The notes beneath the pieces were generated by a model. It ran no database searches. It was given only the letters and a program-made list of their open reading frames with translations, and had not been told where the DNA came from. The position numbers and the translations under genes are program-made. Shown one piece after another: positions 1 through 7,181 of a stretch of DNA of 7,705 bases. The stretch's first letter is position 1; each line of letters starts with the position of its first letter. Origin of the DNA: a bacterium (lineage in GTDB: Bacteria > UBP13 > UBA5359); contig JAQVUQ010000124.1 in the NCBI GenBank assembly GCA_028699365.1, forward strand, positions 1 through 7,705. The letters run 5' to 3'.

Positions 1-776
1 TAATCATCAGCCACCAGTCAGGCATGAAGGATGATACTGGTGACTGGAGGGAGGAATATCCGTTATCGGAAATGATAGGCTCAGATTACGATAAGACATT
101 GGACAGTTCGACTGAATGGACGACTACGGATGATTGTAAGCTGGATATAAAAGGCTGTCGCCATACCGGAGCGCCGGTCGTTCATTTTGTGCCGGATCAT
201 GATACGGCAATCTGGATGGAGTTAAAGGGTGATTCCCGGCCGGCAGTATTCTACCATAAGTTTGGCAAGGGCTCGGTAATAACTTTTGCCGGGAAACCGG
301 GAAGATTAGTATGCGTGAATCGGCATGAGCGTTTTGAGATGGATGGAAAAACATTTGCCAGAATAGATTTCGATCAGGATCAGGATATAATGGCTTTGAT
401 GGAAAAATCCGTGAGGTTTCTGCTGCAACCGGGAGCACAGCTTGAGACGGAAGGTGTGCCCAGAGGCTTTGTTATCGGTTTGTTCGGCCATGGCGGGCGT
501 ACGGTTCTGCATGTGGTGAACGCTGCGGGGGTGCTCGGCGATAGCGGCAGGGAAATACCTGTACATGCTCCTCTTGGATTTCCCGGAGCGGATAGCTTGC
601 CTGGAGGAGCAAAGGTTATGACGCTGAAGGTTAACAGAGAAAGCAGTGAAGCGGTTCTGCGTTCACCGGAATTCAGTGATGAGAAAGAACTGGTTTGTCG
701 TAGGGAAGGGACATATACGGTTATAGAGTTGCCGGCTGATCTCGTTAATTGCTACAGTGCGATAGAGCTGAAGTAG
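1..776 (+). CDS. C-terminal part of a putative glycoside hydrolase (GATase-like plus beta domain), 5' end outside window
   Basis: The frame is already open from base 3, so the ATG at 24 is most likely an internal Met and the gene begins upstream of the window. The visible 257 residues align in order with the C-terminal half of the 743-residue hydrolase at 4950-7181. The opening IISHQSG...DDTGDW matches its VCSYETS...DEWGNK, PAVFYHKFGKG matches PAIIARQYGRG, and HVVNAAG matches HFINYTG; both end in a short beta-rich tail (YSAIELK versus YEAVILE). This points to the end of a beta-galactosidase-trimerisation-like (class I GATase fold) domain followed by a small beta-sandwich. The catalytic barrel, if present, lies outside the window. 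Identity to the downstream copies is low, so it is an old paralogue and not part of the recent repeat. No SD sequence precedes 24. The stop is TAG, 31 bases before the next gene, so co-transcription is likely. Family assignment rests on this internal comparison. Confidence 0.72.
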   Translation, partial: IISHQSGMKDDTGDWREEYPLSEMIGSDYDKTLDSSTEWTTTDDCKLDIKGCRHTGAPVVHFVPDHDTAIWMELKGDSRPAVFYHKFGKGSVITFAGKPGRLVCVNRHERFEMDGKTFARIDFDQDQDIMALMEKSVRFLLQPGAQLETEGVPRGFVIGLFGHGGRTVLHVVNAAGVLGDSGREIPVHAPLGFPGADSLPGGAKVMTLKVNRESSEAVLRSPEFSDEKELVCRREGTYTVIELPADLVNCYSAIELK

Positions 777-793
777 AGAATAAGGGGCTAACT

Positions 794-800
794 GAAGGAG
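794..800 (+). promoter_or_regulatory. Shine-Dalgarno sequence that sets the start at 808
   Basis: GAAGGAG lies 7 bases before the ATG at 808. An in-frame TTG at 802 would sit only one base after this motif, which is too close for initiation, so the ATG at 808 is the better start. Confidence 0.8.
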
Positions 801-807
801 TTTGTTT

Positions 808-2079
808 ATGGCTGACTTGCTGGCCGGCTATGGGGAATGTATACTTACCCCGCCAACCGGTATTGAACTGACAGGTTACGGTTACTATCTTGACCGCCGG
901 GCTGAGGCGGTGCTCGATGAGCTTAAGGTGCGGGCGCTTTGCTTGAGAACGGAGTTAAGTGAGGTTGTTCTGGTAAGCTGCGATCTTTTAGGCTTTACGG
1001 TAGAGTTCTCCGATACCGTAAGGAGTGCAGTGGCTGCAGAGCTGAATATAGCATTTGCCAACATTCTTCTGGCCTGTACGCATATTCACTCCGGGCCGGC
1101 TCTGCAGTCACTGCGCGGTTTGGGTAATGTAGAGGCAGGCTATCCGGAAAAGGTAACCGTTGCGATTAAAGAAGCGATCAAGATGGCTGTTGCCGATCTG
1201 CAAAAGGCTGAGTTTTCTTATCGGCTGGAGGCAGTAGAGCCGATAGGTTTTAACAGACGCAACAAGAATTTCGAACCGATCGACCAGACTTTAAAAACAG
1301 CCGTTTTTAAGCGGAATGGAGAACGGATATATCTGTTGAGCTATGCGTGCCATCCGGTAGTTCTTGGGACGACGAAGAAAATCTCGGCCGATTGGCCGGG
1401 TGCCTTGATCAGAGAAATAGAAGAGGGCGGAGACCGGGGCATATTCTTTCAAGGGTTCTGTGGGGACATAGATCCGGTAAGCAATAAGAACCGCTGGGGC
1501 AAAGGCACGCAGGATGATTTGAAGCTTTACGGGCATTTGCTCTACAGCAGGGTGCGCGTTGCGGAAAGGTATGCGCAAGCTTCGCAAAAAGTATCTTTGA
1601 ATGCAGTGGAAAAGAGAGTGAGTTTGCCGCTTACGGTTGTCGGCCGCGGAGGGATTGAACAGGAAAAGCAGTCCTGGTTGAAAAAGCACGAAGGTGATTC
1701 GTCAAGGGAGAGGTTCATAGAGGAGTGGGCGCAGGAGGCTGTCAAGAAGTGTGGGGAACCCGGCAAAAACCGGTATCTTCATAATGTCCCGATCCAAGCC
1801 ATCTCTATCGGAGACCTGCAGGTTCTGGGGATTCCCGGTGAGGTATTTTGCCGGTACGGCTTACGTTTGCAGGAAAGAAGGCCTTCGCTGTTTACCTTCG
1901 GTTATACCGGAGGTAACATCGGTTATTTGCCGACCAGCGAGGCGTACCAGACAGCCGATGATTACGCCTGCTACGGCGCACCCAAGTGCTACCGTCTCTT
2001 TCCCTTTTCCCGGGACGTGGAAGACACGGTTCTTAAGAAATGTAATGAAGTATTAACAGATTTGGAGCTTCTGGGTTGA
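808..2079 (+). CDS. Neutral/alkaline ceramidase-family hydrolase (N-terminal-domain type), atypical active site
   Basis: The 423-residue product carries the signatures of the neutral/alkaline non-lysosomal ceramidase N-terminal domain: THIHSGP (residues 91-97), CHPVVLG (181-187), GFCGDIDP (216-223), IPGEVF (342-347) and GYLPT (372-376). In characterised ceramidases the equivalent His residues, the Glu of PGE and the Tyr of GY(L/I)PT bind zinc and shape the active site; here they would be His92, His94, His182, Glu345 and Tyr373. The family's nucleophilic Ser in GD-x-SPN appears as Asp (GDIDP), so cleavage of ceramide by the usual route is doubtful. The chain is shorter than classical ceramidases (about 650-750 residues) and lacks their C-terminal immunoglobulin-like domain. 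It also has no signal peptide, suggesting a cytoplasmic amidase or hydrolase on another substrate. It lies 31 bases after a hydrolase gene, and its stop overlaps the next start (TTGA). The fold family is fairly sure; the substrate is unknown. Confidence 0.82.
   Translation: MADLLAGYGECILTPPTGIELTGYGYYLDRRAEAVLDELKVRALCLRTELSEVVLVSCDLLGFTVEFSDTVRSAVAAELNIAFANILLACTHIHSGPALQSLRGLGNVEAGYPEKVTVAIKEAIKMAVADLQKAEFSYRLEAVEPIGFNRRNKNFEPIDQTLKTAVFKRNGERIYLLSYACHPVVLGTTKKISADWPGALIREIEEGGDRGIFFQGFCGDIDPVSNKNRWGKGTQDDLKLYGHLLYSRVRVAERYAQASQKVSLNAVEKRVSLPLTVVGRGGIEQEKQSWLKKHEGDSSRERFIEEWAQEAVKKCGEPGKNRYLHNVPIQAISIGDLQVLGIPGEVFCRYGLRLQERRPSLFTFGYTGGNIGYLPTSEAYQTADDYACYGAPKCYRLFPFSRDVEDTVLKKCNEVLTDLELLG
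2063..2066 (+). promoter_or_regulatory. Short Shine-Dalgarno supporting a TTG start
   Basis: GGAG inside the end of the ceramidase-like gene lies nine bases before the TTG at 2076. No ATG or GTG in the regulator frame is better placed ahead of the cupin domain. Confidence 0.5.
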
Positions 2080-2686
2080 AAGGTAGTCCGGTTAACGTTA
2101 AGTCTCATCATGAGGTGATTTTCGAAGGTCCGGTGGAATTGCCGGTTAAAGCTGTCTGGACGCGGTCAAGATACCCGGAGCAGCAGTTAGCCTATCATGA
2201 GGAGTATGAATATCATCTGATCAAAAGAGGTTGCGGCTCCTACTTTATCGTGGACAGGGATTACGAATACCGGAGGAACACGCTGATAATCATCAGGCCC
2301 AATGAGGTCCATCGCTGCAGGCCTGCACCGGACGCTTATCTGGAAAAAGCTTCTTTATTTTTTTCGGCTTCGCTCGTTGAGAACAGGAAACCGGATATCT
2401 ACGTCAATGACAACGATATTTGTCATGTAATCACTCTGGCAGAGCAGGAAGCCACTATGGTGGAGGTTATAATCAATACCATATACAACGCCGGATAGCG
2501 GAAGCCAAACGGTTGCTCAAGGAAAACAGCGGTCTGACGGTGGATAGCATATCTCAGAGAGTCGGCTTTGAGGATTTTACCGTTTTTAACCGCAATTTCA
2601 AGTTAGTTACCGGTATGACGCCTTCGATGTATAGAAAACTGCAACTGCCGGCCGTGCAGGAGCCGGCGGATACCGGCCGCATCTAA
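2076..2686 (+). pseudogene. AraC-family transcriptional regulator, broken by internal deletion and frameshift
   Basis: The first frame (2076-2498, TTG start) encodes a cupin-like AraC sensor domain; HEEYEYHLIKRG at about residues 41-52 and IIIRPNEVHR at about 71-80 are typical of its beta-barrel. It stops at TAG 2496-2498. A second frame, readable as AraC from about 2471 (NQYHIQRRIAEAKRLL) to TAA at 2684, holds the second helix-turn-helix with the canonical VGFEDFTVFNRNFK and TGMTPSMYRK. An intact relative is about 270-290 residues. Here the linker and the whole first helix-turn-helix, roughly 80-100 residues, are missing between the halves, so a simple one-base frameshift does not explain the break. 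The changeover lies between about 2450 and 2475. The TTG start overlaps the stop of the ceramidase-like gene as TTGA, with GGAG at 2063-2066 nine bases ahead, so translation is probably coupled. The parent protein probably controlled this hydrolase cluster. The encoded fragments are unlikely to bind DNA normally. Confidence 0.83.
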
Positions 2687-2795
2687 GGGGCCGTCCATGA
2701 ATAACATAACCGATTTCATTATGATCTAACTCTTTCTTGAAGGAACCTTATGTGAGGTATCCGAGGTTCGTCTGCCGGCAAACGACATAAAAACC

Positions 2796-2825
2796 GGAAA
2801 TTATTACCCAATGCCGGGAATTTCC
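2796..2825. repeat. Imperfectly understood inverted repeat upstream of the promoter candidate
   Basis: GGAAATT (2796-2802) and AATTTCC (2819-2825) are perfect 7-bp inverted arms separated by 16 bases. The pair ends a few bases before the possible -35 element of the next gene, a position that would suit an operator. No T-run follows, so it is not a terminator. A 7-bp match can occur by chance, so the role is only suggested. Confidence 0.3.
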
Positions 2826-2827
2826 AT

Positions 2828-2855
2828 TAAACAGCAATAATATAAGGCATATAAT
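2828..2855 (+). promoter_or_regulatory. Candidate sigma-70-type promoter for the exported GATase-like protein gene
   Basis: A perfect TATAAT lies at 2850-2855, and TAAACA at 2828-2833 matches TTGACA at four of six positions with a 16-base spacer. The predicted start of transcription would be just ahead of the AG-rich ribosome binding site at about 2865-2877. The gap 2687-2877 is the only spacing of more than about 65 bases between genes here, which fits the beginning of a new transcription unit. The stretch is AT-rich, so a chance match is possible. Confidence 0.45.
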
Positions 2856-2877
2856 TAGCATATGAAAGAGGGGGAAG

Positions 2878-3765
2878 ATGAAAATATTATTTGGTTTGAT
2901 AATACTATTGCTGGCGGCAAACTGCTCTCTTAAGGGCGAGTGTGCCGGTGAGATGCAGGTCGGAATATACAATGGCGATAGGCGAGTCGCAGCCGTAGAA
3001 GATATGGCTGCTGCCTTGAGAGCGCAGGGCATGGCTGTCGAATACGTCGATAAGAAAATTATCGAGGAAGGCAGCATATATAAGTATGACGTCCTCATCT
3101 TCAGCGGCGGCTGGAATGCAACGGGATGGGCGACTTATCCGTTGCGGCTGCGGCTGGCGGATTACGTGGACAAGGGACACGGTGTGTTGTTGACCGGGTT
3201 CCGGTGCGGTCCCATCAGGAACATGGCCCGTCCGGTCTTTCCGGAGGTGGGAGTTGCATACAACAAGGTAAATACCAACGGTGCGATGATAACGGATAAG
3301 GGACATGCAATTACCATGGAGGTGCCGGAGCGGTTTTATCATTCTTTCTGGGACCATCAGGTGCTGCGCCCCGGGTCTTCCGGCAGGGTATTGATGAAGG
3401 ATACGGGGGGCGAGGCGCTGTTAGTTGCCGGTAAAGAAGGATCCGGCAGAGTTGTTTTGTGCGGATTCGATTTTTACAAGCCCGAAGGGGCGAACCACAG
3501 GCTTCTTATGAATTGTATCGGCTGGCTCGGGCAGGCCGGTTTGAGAGAGCACGATAAAAATATAAGAGAATCTGTGGAACTGAGGGTATTGAGACGGGAG
3601 AAGATATGGGATTATACCTATGCGGATAGAGGGTTTGACGCTAAGCATGGGATACTTGCAAATATAAAGTACGATTACGAAACCCCGCTGGATATTCTGG
3701 TATTCAAGCTGCGGGATTACGAACGATATGCAAAAACCGAATCCGAGAAGCGTCTGATCGTATGA
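2878..3765 (+). CDS. Exported protein with class I GATase-like fold, C-terminus probably truncated
   Basis: The 295-residue product starts with a Lys and a hydrophobic stretch (MKILFGLIILLLAANC), a Sec signal peptide with probable cleavage around residues 20-25. A lipobox reading is weak because Asn precedes Cys16. Residues 26-220 look like a Rossmann/GATase-like domain: MQVGIYNGD strand, DVLIFSGGWN (71-80), then ADYVDKGHGVLLTGFRCG (94-111), which recalls the LxxYVxxGGGLxGxCxG nucleophile region of biotin-protein-ligase-N or ThuA-like proteins, with Cys110 near the elbow. GRVVLCGFDFY (190-200) and the following helix resemble the end of such domains. Residues 222-295 form a charged tail I do not recognise. 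The gene ends where similarity to the downstream hydrolase begins (about 3761), and its TGA lies inside that repeat (ATGA overlap), so the original C-terminus was probably lost at the junction. SD-like AGAGGGGG precedes the ATG. Function unknown; a periplasmic or extracytoplasmic role is inferred. Confidence 0.65.
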   Translation: MKILFGLIILLLAANCSLKGECAGEMQVGIYNGDRRVAAVEDMAAALRAQGMAVEYVDKKIIEEGSIYKYDVLIFSGGWNATGWATYPLRLRLADYVDKGHGVLLTGFRCGPIRNMARPVFPEVGVAYNKVNTNGAMITDKGHAITMEVPERFYHSFWDHQVLRPGSSGRVLMKDTGGEALLVAGKEGSGRVVLCGFDFYKPEGANHRLLMNCIGWLGQAGLREHDKNIRESVELRVLRREKIWDYTYADRGFDAKHGILANIKYDYETPLDILVFKLRDYERYAKTESEKRLIV

Positions 3766-4886
3766 ACTCCACGGAGGAGACAGGAGAACTATCCAAGGCT
3801 CTGGGATTCTTCCAAAAGAACGAGGATTACTATGCCCAGGCAAAATCCGTTGCCGCCGTAGCCCTGCTGTGGTCGACGCGCAGCGGCGATTACTATGCAG
3901 TAGATCCGGCCGAGACCAGCGACTGGACTCTGGCTACGGAAAAAGGCGGCAAAGAGGGCAGGAACGTTTACCTGGCATCCTGGCGCGGCATGTACGATAT
4001 ACTGCTGCGGGCACATATCCCCTTCGACATAATCACCGACGAAGATCTGACGGTGGAGAGGCTGAAACGCTACAAGACAATAGTTATGGCCAATACCCCC
4101 GTCATGAGCGATGAGGAATGCGCCGCTTTGCGCCGCTATGTGTCTGAAGGCGGGGGGCTGGTCTGCTCTTATGAGACGTCTCTTTACGATGAATGGGGCG
4201 ATAAAAGAAGCGACTTCGGGTTGAAAGAGGTTATCGGAGCCGGTGTAGCGGCGGGAAAAGATTTCGGCAATCTCTGGAAAGAGTATAATCACTTTACCCT
4301 GATAAAGACAGAGCACCCGATAGTGCAGGGTGTAAGGAAATCAATGCCCTCACCGACTTTTGTCCAGGCCATCAAGGCAGATAAGGAGGAGGAAGTGCTG
4401 GGCATAGTGGATATGACGAATGCCCCGGCAGAGGATAAGGGAATAAGGTATCCGGCCATTATAGCCCGTCAGTACGGGCGGGGCAGGGTAGTCTATACCG
4501 CCGGCTGTCTGGAAGAGCGTTACTGGACGGCCAATTTCTCTGAGATAAAGGAACTGATCAAAAACAGCGTTATCTGGACAGGCGGGGATTGTCTGCCGGT
4601 AGAGATCAAGGCGCCGGAGACGGTGGAAGTCACACTATCCCGGCAGGCGGATAAGAAGCGTTATATTCTCCACTTCATCAACTATACAGGGGAAATGGCC
4701 AGGCCGCTGAGCACGATAATACCGATAAGTGATATTCAGGTTGTGTTGAAGGGGCTGGACTTGCAAAGGATAAGAACGGCAAAGACGCTTGTGGGCAAGA
4801 GAGAACTGACGCTGAAAGTCATTGACGGCAAACCGTGCTTTTCCCTGCCGAAGCTGGACTGGTATGAGGCTGTTATCCTGGAATAA
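3762..4886 (+). CDS. N-terminally truncated copy of the putative glycoside hydrolase (GATase-like and beta domains only)
   Basis: The 374 residues correspond without gaps to residues 370-743 of the full-length protein at 4950-7181, with about 29 substitutions by my count (about 92% identity). The presumed ATG corresponds to an internal Met (HMNSTEETG) of the full-length protein, so this start is inherited from an interior position. The piece holds the beta-galactosidase-trimerisation-like domain (YDILLRAHIPFDIITDEDL; YVSEGGGLVCSYETS near residues 126-140) and the C-terminal beta domain (YILHFINYTG, 301-310). It lacks the signal peptide and the whole TIM barrel, so it cannot be a catalytic secreted enzyme alone. 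Its ATG overlaps the TGA of the preceding gene as ATGA, but no convincing SD sequence is seen; translation would depend on coupling. The frame is undamaged over its full length, so decay is recent, or the fragment is still made, or the join is an assembly error. Confidence 0.78.
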   Translation: MNSTEETGELSKALGFFQKNEDYYAQAKSVAAVALLWSTRSGDYYAVDPAETSDWTLATEKGGKEGRNVYLASWRGMYDILLRAHIPFDIITDEDLTVERLKRYKTIVMANTPVMSDEECAALRRYVSEGGGLVCSYETSLYDEWGDKRSDFGLKEVIGAGVAAGKDFGNLWKEYNHFTLIKTEHPIVQGVRKSMPSPTFVQAIKADKEEEVLGIVDMTNAPAEDKGIRYPAIIARQYGRGRVVYTAGCLEERYWTANFSEIKELIKNSVIWTGGDCLPVEIKAPETVEVTLSRQADKKRYILHFINYTGEMARPLSTIIPISDIQVVLKGLDLQRIRTAKTLVGKRELTLKVIDGKPCFSLPKLDWYEAVILE

Positions 4887-4935
4887 TGACAGAATAATTG
4901 ATCGGCTACCGCCGGAGTGGACCGGGATGGATTGG

Positions 4936-4941
4936 AAGGGG
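4936..4941 (+). promoter_or_regulatory. Shine-Dalgarno sequence for the GTG start of the full-length hydrolase
   Basis: AAGGGG lies eight bases before GTG 4950. The repeat copy has AAGGGG at 7231-7236 seven bases before an ATG in the equivalent position, which confirms that the GTG is the start. Confidence 0.75.
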
Positions 4942-4949
4942 ATTGCTGA

Positions 4950-7181
4950 GTGTTTAAGAAGACCGTTTTGTTGGTAATTTGTCTGGCGATTGTCATATTT
5001 TCCGGCAGTGTGGAAGCCATGGCAGCAGATAATAAGACAATGGTGAGCGATAAGTCGCTATCTTCGCAGAAAACGGCAGATGGAAGCGATGCATGGCTGA
5101 GAGCGCCTTTGCGTCTGGCACACTATTTTTGCACGGGCGGGGACCAGAGAGACGGCATATACGAAACGCTGCCGGATGAGAGGCTGGCCGAGAGGTTCGC
5201 GGAGGATATGGCTGCACTGAACGTCAATGCCATTCACTTTGACGGCAGAGGACAGTTGTTGAAGGATGTCTGCCGCCTGATGCACGAGCGGAACATCAAA
5301 GTCTTTGCTTACCACATGCCCTTTGTGGGAGAGGAGGCCAGGCAACTCTGGAAAGAGATGGCCGCTCACCCCGAATGGTGCATGGTAACGGCTAAGCAGG
5401 CCTTATCCGCCGAACCGGTGCGTCTTATTCCGCATAGGTGCTGCAACACCGGCTTCAGGGACTTCACTTACGCCATACTGAAGAAAACGGTGCAGGATTA
5501 TGATGTCGACGGCGTATTTCTTGACGGGTATGCGATCCCGCCGGGGTATTGCTATTGTCAAAATTGCCGTGAGAAGTTCAGGCGGCAGTATGGGGAAGAT
5601 ATGCCCATGGAGGCGGATGAGACGTCTCCTGCATGGAAGAAGCTCAAGCAGTTTCGCTACGAGCAGGTGGCGGAGTTTATAAAAGGCTGCCGTGAGGCGG
5701 TAAAGGCAGGCAACCCCAAGGCTGTTTTCTATATGAACATGCAGGGGCTGAACAGGCTGGGGTGGTGTACGGCCAGAAACAACCTTATGTTGAGAGATCA
5801 CGTGGATATAGTAGGCTCGGAGGCGTTTGAATACTACTATCCCGAGAGCTTGCAGAACCGTGCTCTATGGGCACAGGGTGCCACAGCCAAATTGAATACC
5901 GCCATAGCCGGAGAAAAACCGGCAGTGGTCTTTTGCACCCTGACCCCGCGCCCGTGGGGGAAGCGGGCCTTACCGGGAGCAACGCTGAAGAACATGACGG
6001 CACAGGTAATGGCCCATGGAGCCGGGATATGGTATGAATCCAGCTATTATACGCATATGAACTCCACGGAGGAGACAGGAGAACTATCGAAAGCTCTGGG
6101 ATTCTTCCAGAAGAACGAGGATTATTACCGCCAGGCAAAATCCGTTGCCGCCGTAGCCCTGCTGTGGTCGACGCGCAGCGGCGATTACTACGCCGTAGAT
6201 CCGGCCGAGACCAGCGACTGGACTCTGGCTACGGAAAAAGGCGGTAAAGAGGGCCGGAACGTTTACCTGGCATCCTGGCGCGGCATGTACGATATACTGC
6301 TGCGGGCACATATCCCCTTCGACATAATCACCGACGAAGATCTGACGGTGGAGAGGCTGAAACGCTATAAGACGATTGTTACGGCCAATGCACCTGTCTT
6401 GAGCGACGATCAATGTGAGGCTTTGCGCCGCTATGTGTCTGAAGGCGGGGGACTGGTCTGCTCTTATGAGACGTCGCTTTACGATGAATGGGGTAATAAA
6501 AGAAGCGACTTCGGGTTGAAAGAGGTTATCGGAGCCGGTGTAGCGGCCGGGAAGGATTTCGGCAATCTCTGGAAAGAGTATAATCACTTTACCCTGATAA
6601 AGACAGAGCACCCGATAGCTCAGGGTGTAAGGAAGTCGATGCCCTCACCGACTTTTGTCCAGGCGGTAAAGGCAGACAAGGAAGAGGAAGCACTGGGCAT
6701 AGTGGATATGACTAACGCCCCGGCAAAGGATAAGGGAATAAGGTATCCGGCCATTATAGCTCGTCAGTACGGGCGGGGCAGGGTAGTCTATACCGCCGGC
6801 TCTCTGGAAGAGCGTTACTGGACGGTCAATTTTCCTGAGATCAAGGAGTTGATCAAAAACAGCGTTGTCTGGACAGGCGGGGATTGTCTGCCGGTAGAGA
6901 TCAAGGCGCCGGAGACGGTGGAAGTCACACTATCACGGCAGGCGGATAAGAAGCGCTATATTCTCCACTTCATCAACTATACAGGGGAAATGGCCAGGCC
7001 GCTGAGTAGCATAATACCCGTAAACGATATTCAGGTTGTGTTGAAAGAACAGAGCTTACGGAAGATAAGAACGGCCAGGACGCTTGTTGGTAAGGTTGAA
7101 CTCCCCTTGAAGGTTGTTGACGGCAAGCCGTGCTTTTCTCTGCCCAGGCTGGACTGGTATGAGGCTGTTATCCTGGAATGA
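4950..7181 (+). CDS. Secreted putative glycoside hydrolase: TIM barrel (GHL6-like), beta-galactosidase-trimerisation-like domain, beta domain
   Basis: The 743-residue product uses a GTG start. Residues 1-26 form a Sec signal peptide (MFKKTVLLVICLAIVIF, likely cleaved after AMA). Residues about 50-368 look like the barrel of hypothetical glycosyl hydrolase 6 and GH42 relatives: NVNAIHFDGRG (91-101), VDGVFLDG (186-193), the Cys-rich CYCQNC followed by REKFR (201-211), FYMNMQG (260-266) and VGSEAFEYYYPE (288-299). Asp192 and Glu291 are plausible catalytic or substrate-binding acids, but this is inference. Residues about 397-640 form a class I GATase-fold domain like the beta-galactosidase trimerisation domain (YVSEGGGLVCSYETS). 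Residues about 645-743 form a beta-sandwich tail. The enzyme probably acts on a sugar chain outside the cytoplasm; no substrate can be read from the sequence. The C-terminal half is duplicated just upstream, and the gene is followed after 62 bases by another exported-protein gene with nearly the same signal peptide. Confidence 0.78.
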   Translation: MFKKTVLLVICLAIVIFSGSVEAMAADNKTMVSDKSLSSQKTADGSDAWLRAPLRLAHYFCTGGDQRDGIYETLPDERLAERFAEDMAALNVNAIHFDGRGQLLKDVCRLMHERNIKVFAYHMPFVGEEARQLWKEMAAHPEWCMVTAKQALSAEPVRLIPHRCCNTGFRDFTYAILKKTVQDYDVDGVFLDGYAIPPGYCYCQNCREKFRRQYGEDMPMEADETSPAWKKLKQFRYEQVAEFIKGCREAVKAGNPKAVFYMNMQGLNRLGWCTARNNLMLRDHVDIVGSEAFEYYYPESLQNRALWAQGATAKLNTAIAGEKPAVVFCTLTPRPWGKRALPGATLKNMTAQVMAHGAGIWYESSYYTHMNSTEETGELSKALGFFQKNEDYYRQAKSVAAVALLWSTRSGDYYAVDPAETSDWTLATEKGGKEGRNVYLASWRGMYDILLRAHIPFDIITDEDLTVERLKRYKTIVTANAPVLSDDQCEALRRYVSEGGGLVCSYETSLYDEWGNKRSDFGLKEVIGAGVAAGKDFGNLWKEYNHFTLIKTEHPIAQGVRKSMPSPTFVQAVKADKEEEALGIVDMTNAPAKDKGIRYPAIIARQYGRGRVVYTAGSLEERYWTVNFPEIKELIKNSVVWTGGDCLPVEIKAPETVEVTLSRQADKKRYILHFINYTGEMARPLSSIIPVNDIQVVLKEQSLRKIRTARTLVGKVELPLKVVDGKPCFSLPRLDWYEAVILE

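Larger units (their letters stand above)
3762..5045 (+). repeat. Direct repeat, copy 1 (period 2295 bp)
   Basis: This segment covers the C-terminal half of a hydrolase gene, the spacer and the signal-peptide codons of the next gene, and is matched by 6057-7337. Coding parts are equal in length (1125 bases). A 112-base run (3961-4072) is identical to 6256-6367. Spacers are 63 and 62 bases and clearly more diverged, roughly three-quarters identical by eye. Left of 3761 and right of about 5045 the similarity stops. Confidence 0.9.

Noticed and set aside
24-26. ATG 24 as a true gene start
   Set aside because: The frame is open to the window edge, no SD precedes it, and the residues before it align with the interior of the downstream hydrolase.
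802-807. TTG at 802 as start of the ceramidase-like gene
   Set aside because: It lies one base after the SD sequence; ATG 808 has the normal seven-base spacing.
1291-1689. Minus-strand open frames across the window, for example this one
   Set aside because: They lie opposite well-supported genes, have no SD or recognisable domains, and mirror the coding strand's codon pattern.
2420-2498. Programmed frameshift joining the two AraC frames
   Set aside because: No slippery run is evident, and the first helix-turn-helix is absent from both frames, so a shift alone would not restore the protein.
2662-2677. GCCGG/CCGGC hairpin as a terminator of the AraC gene
   Set aside because: The stem is only five base pairs, lies inside the reading frame and is not followed by a T-run.
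2743-2769. GAACCT/AGGTTC inverted pair in the intergenic gap
   Set aside because: Only six base pairs with a long loop and no T-run; chance is a sufficient explanation.
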